DNA of 64,000 nucleotides from positions 6,625,727-6,689,726 of the forward strand of contig NZ_CP022961.1 of assembly GCF_002285795.1 (NCBI RefSeq), read 5' to 3'. The notes beneath the pieces are model-generated. The model saw only the letters and a program-made list of their open reading frames with translations, was not told the origin of the DNA and made no database searches. The position numbers were made by a program, and so were the translations under genes. Shown piece by piece: positions 63,153 to 64,000 of this stretch; position 1 is the first letter of the stretch, and each line of letters starts with the position of its first letter. The stretch is from Plantactinospora sp. KBS50 (lineage in GTDB: Bacteria; Actinomycetota; Actinomycetes; Mycobacteriales; Micromonosporaceae).

Positions 63153-64000
63153 GTGGCCGACACGATCGACCTTGCCGCGGTATGGCTGGCGACGACCGAC
63201 GAACTGGCCGACGAGATCGGGTCGGCCCAGCAACGGGCGTACCTCCGGCTGACCCGGCTGCGCGCGATCGTGGAGGACACCGCGCTGCTCGCCGTCCCCG
63301 ACGCGTTCACCCGGGACGTGATCGAGTCCCGGCTACGGCCCTCGATCACCGAGGTTCTCTCCCGCCGGCTCGGCCGGCCCATCCAGGTGGCGGTGACGGT
63401 CCGGGTACCCGAGGACGGTCAGGGCCGGCCGACCGGCACCGTCTACGGCACGGCCGTGGTGGTCGACCCGGCCGGCTTCGCCGACCCCGCCCCGTACGTG
63501 ATCGAGAGCGATCCGGCCGCCGGTGTCGACGCCCCGGGCCGTGGCGGCCAGGGCGACCGCACCGACTACGCCGAGCGCCGGGACCTCGCCGGCTACCGGG
63601 ACCAGCAGCGCGGCGGCGGACACCCCGAACTGGCGGCCGAGGACGGCGGACCCGCGGGACGGGCGCCGGCCGGATCGGCCCCCCGGGCTCCGAGCCGGGC
63701 GGCCGGATCCCGGACGGCCACGGCCCGGCGTACCCGGGGCCGTCCGGTGCCGCGCAGCTCGCGCCGCCGGACGGCGCCACCGGACCGGTGGCCGGCATCC
63801 CGGGCACCCGGGGTGGACAGGAGGCGCTGTTCGCCGCGCCGTACCCCGAGCCGCGCCGACCCGCCCCGGCGACCGGCCGGCCGGTCGCCGCCGAGCACCG
63901 GCCGGACCACCGGTACGGCGACAGCCTCGCGCCCCGGGACGACCGGCGGGCGGCCGGCGTACCCGACACGCCGACCGGCAACCGGCTGAACCCTAAGTAC
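63153..64000 (+). CDS. dnaA: Chromosomal replication initiator DnaA, 5' part, frame broken once and cut by window end
   Basis: Domain I is clear (IDLAAVWLATTDELADEIGSAQQRAYLRLTRLRAIVEDTALLAVPDAFTRDVIESRL and following helix). It is followed by a Pro/Gly/Asp-rich domain II. The last residues in the window, GNRLNPKY, are the conserved entry to the AAA+ domain but lie in another frame. Adding one base to the C-run 63679-63684 joins the two parts and gives a sensible domain II (APPGSEPGGRIPDGHGPAYP). DnaA opens oriC and is essential, so a missed base is the likely cause. The GTG at 63153 begins MADTIDLAAVW; the gene continues past the window. Confidence 0.92.

Overview
The window is very high in G+C and reads as chromosomal DNA from an actinomycete, most likely a member of the Micromonosporaceae. 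The last 24 kb carry the classic actinobacterial origin-proximal order: cca, murJ, sigM, anti-sigma factor, trxB, trxA, cwlM, GNAT gene, parB, parA, rsmG, jag, yidC, yidD, rnpA, rpmH and dnaA. The sequence ends inside dnaA, just as its AAA+ domain begins, so oriC should lie just beyond the right edge.

Layout. 0.2-5.5 kb: a secreted-domain membrane protein, an AAA-type ATPase, a GNAT acetyltransferase, a DoxX-like protein and a GT87-type glycosyltransferase. 5.6-8.4 kb: a molybdenum-cofactor operon (moaC, mogA, moeA, moaE). 8.7-13.3 kb: a GGDEF-EAL cyclic-di-GMP enzyme and a polytopic membrane protein. 13.2-16.8 kb: dnaB carrying two inteins, one with the class 3 signature. 17.2-21.0 kb: a disordered membrane protein and the rpsF-ssb-rpsR-rplI operon. 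21.7-33.1 kb: endonuclease IV, two membrane proteins, a class A penicillin-binding protein, a DUF5318-type zinc protein, padR-ino1 and ogt. 38.1-40.3 kb: a secreted subtilase with six C-terminal beta-trefoil-like repeats. 40.4-64.0 kb: the origin-proximal block.

The most interesting region is 33.74-37.75 kb. It is an insertion of visibly lower G+C, and the two halves of a beta-propeller (TolB-like) gene lie on either side of it. It holds three genes with overlapping stops and starts: a Nudix protein with an NrtR-type winged helix, an MTA/SAH-nucleosidase-fold (PNP_UDP) protein, and a 663-residue protein with four predicted membrane segments. The nucleosidase carries, after its enzyme domain, a short motif that is almost repeated at the N-terminus of the membrane protein. 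The motif resembles the amyloid-type signalling motifs that couple sensors to effectors in bacterial immunity. I infer a nucleotide-sensing, motif-coupled, membrane-acting defence or cell-death system. The individual folds are known; this combination is one I do not recognise as described.

Regulatory architecture includes four perfect parS sites around parAB, one of them in a terminator-like palindrome and one inside parA. DnaA-box clusters lie upstream of dnaB, between parB and the HIT-like gene, and upstream of dnaA. A 25-bp palindrome precedes padR, and several long perfect hairpins act as probable terminators.

Caution on sequence quality: from 33 kb onward several genes (the beta-propeller gene, murJ, sigM, rsmG, dnaA) each need one or two extra bases to read through, nearly always in a C or G run. 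The affected genes include essential ones, so missed bases in the assembly are the simplest explanation.
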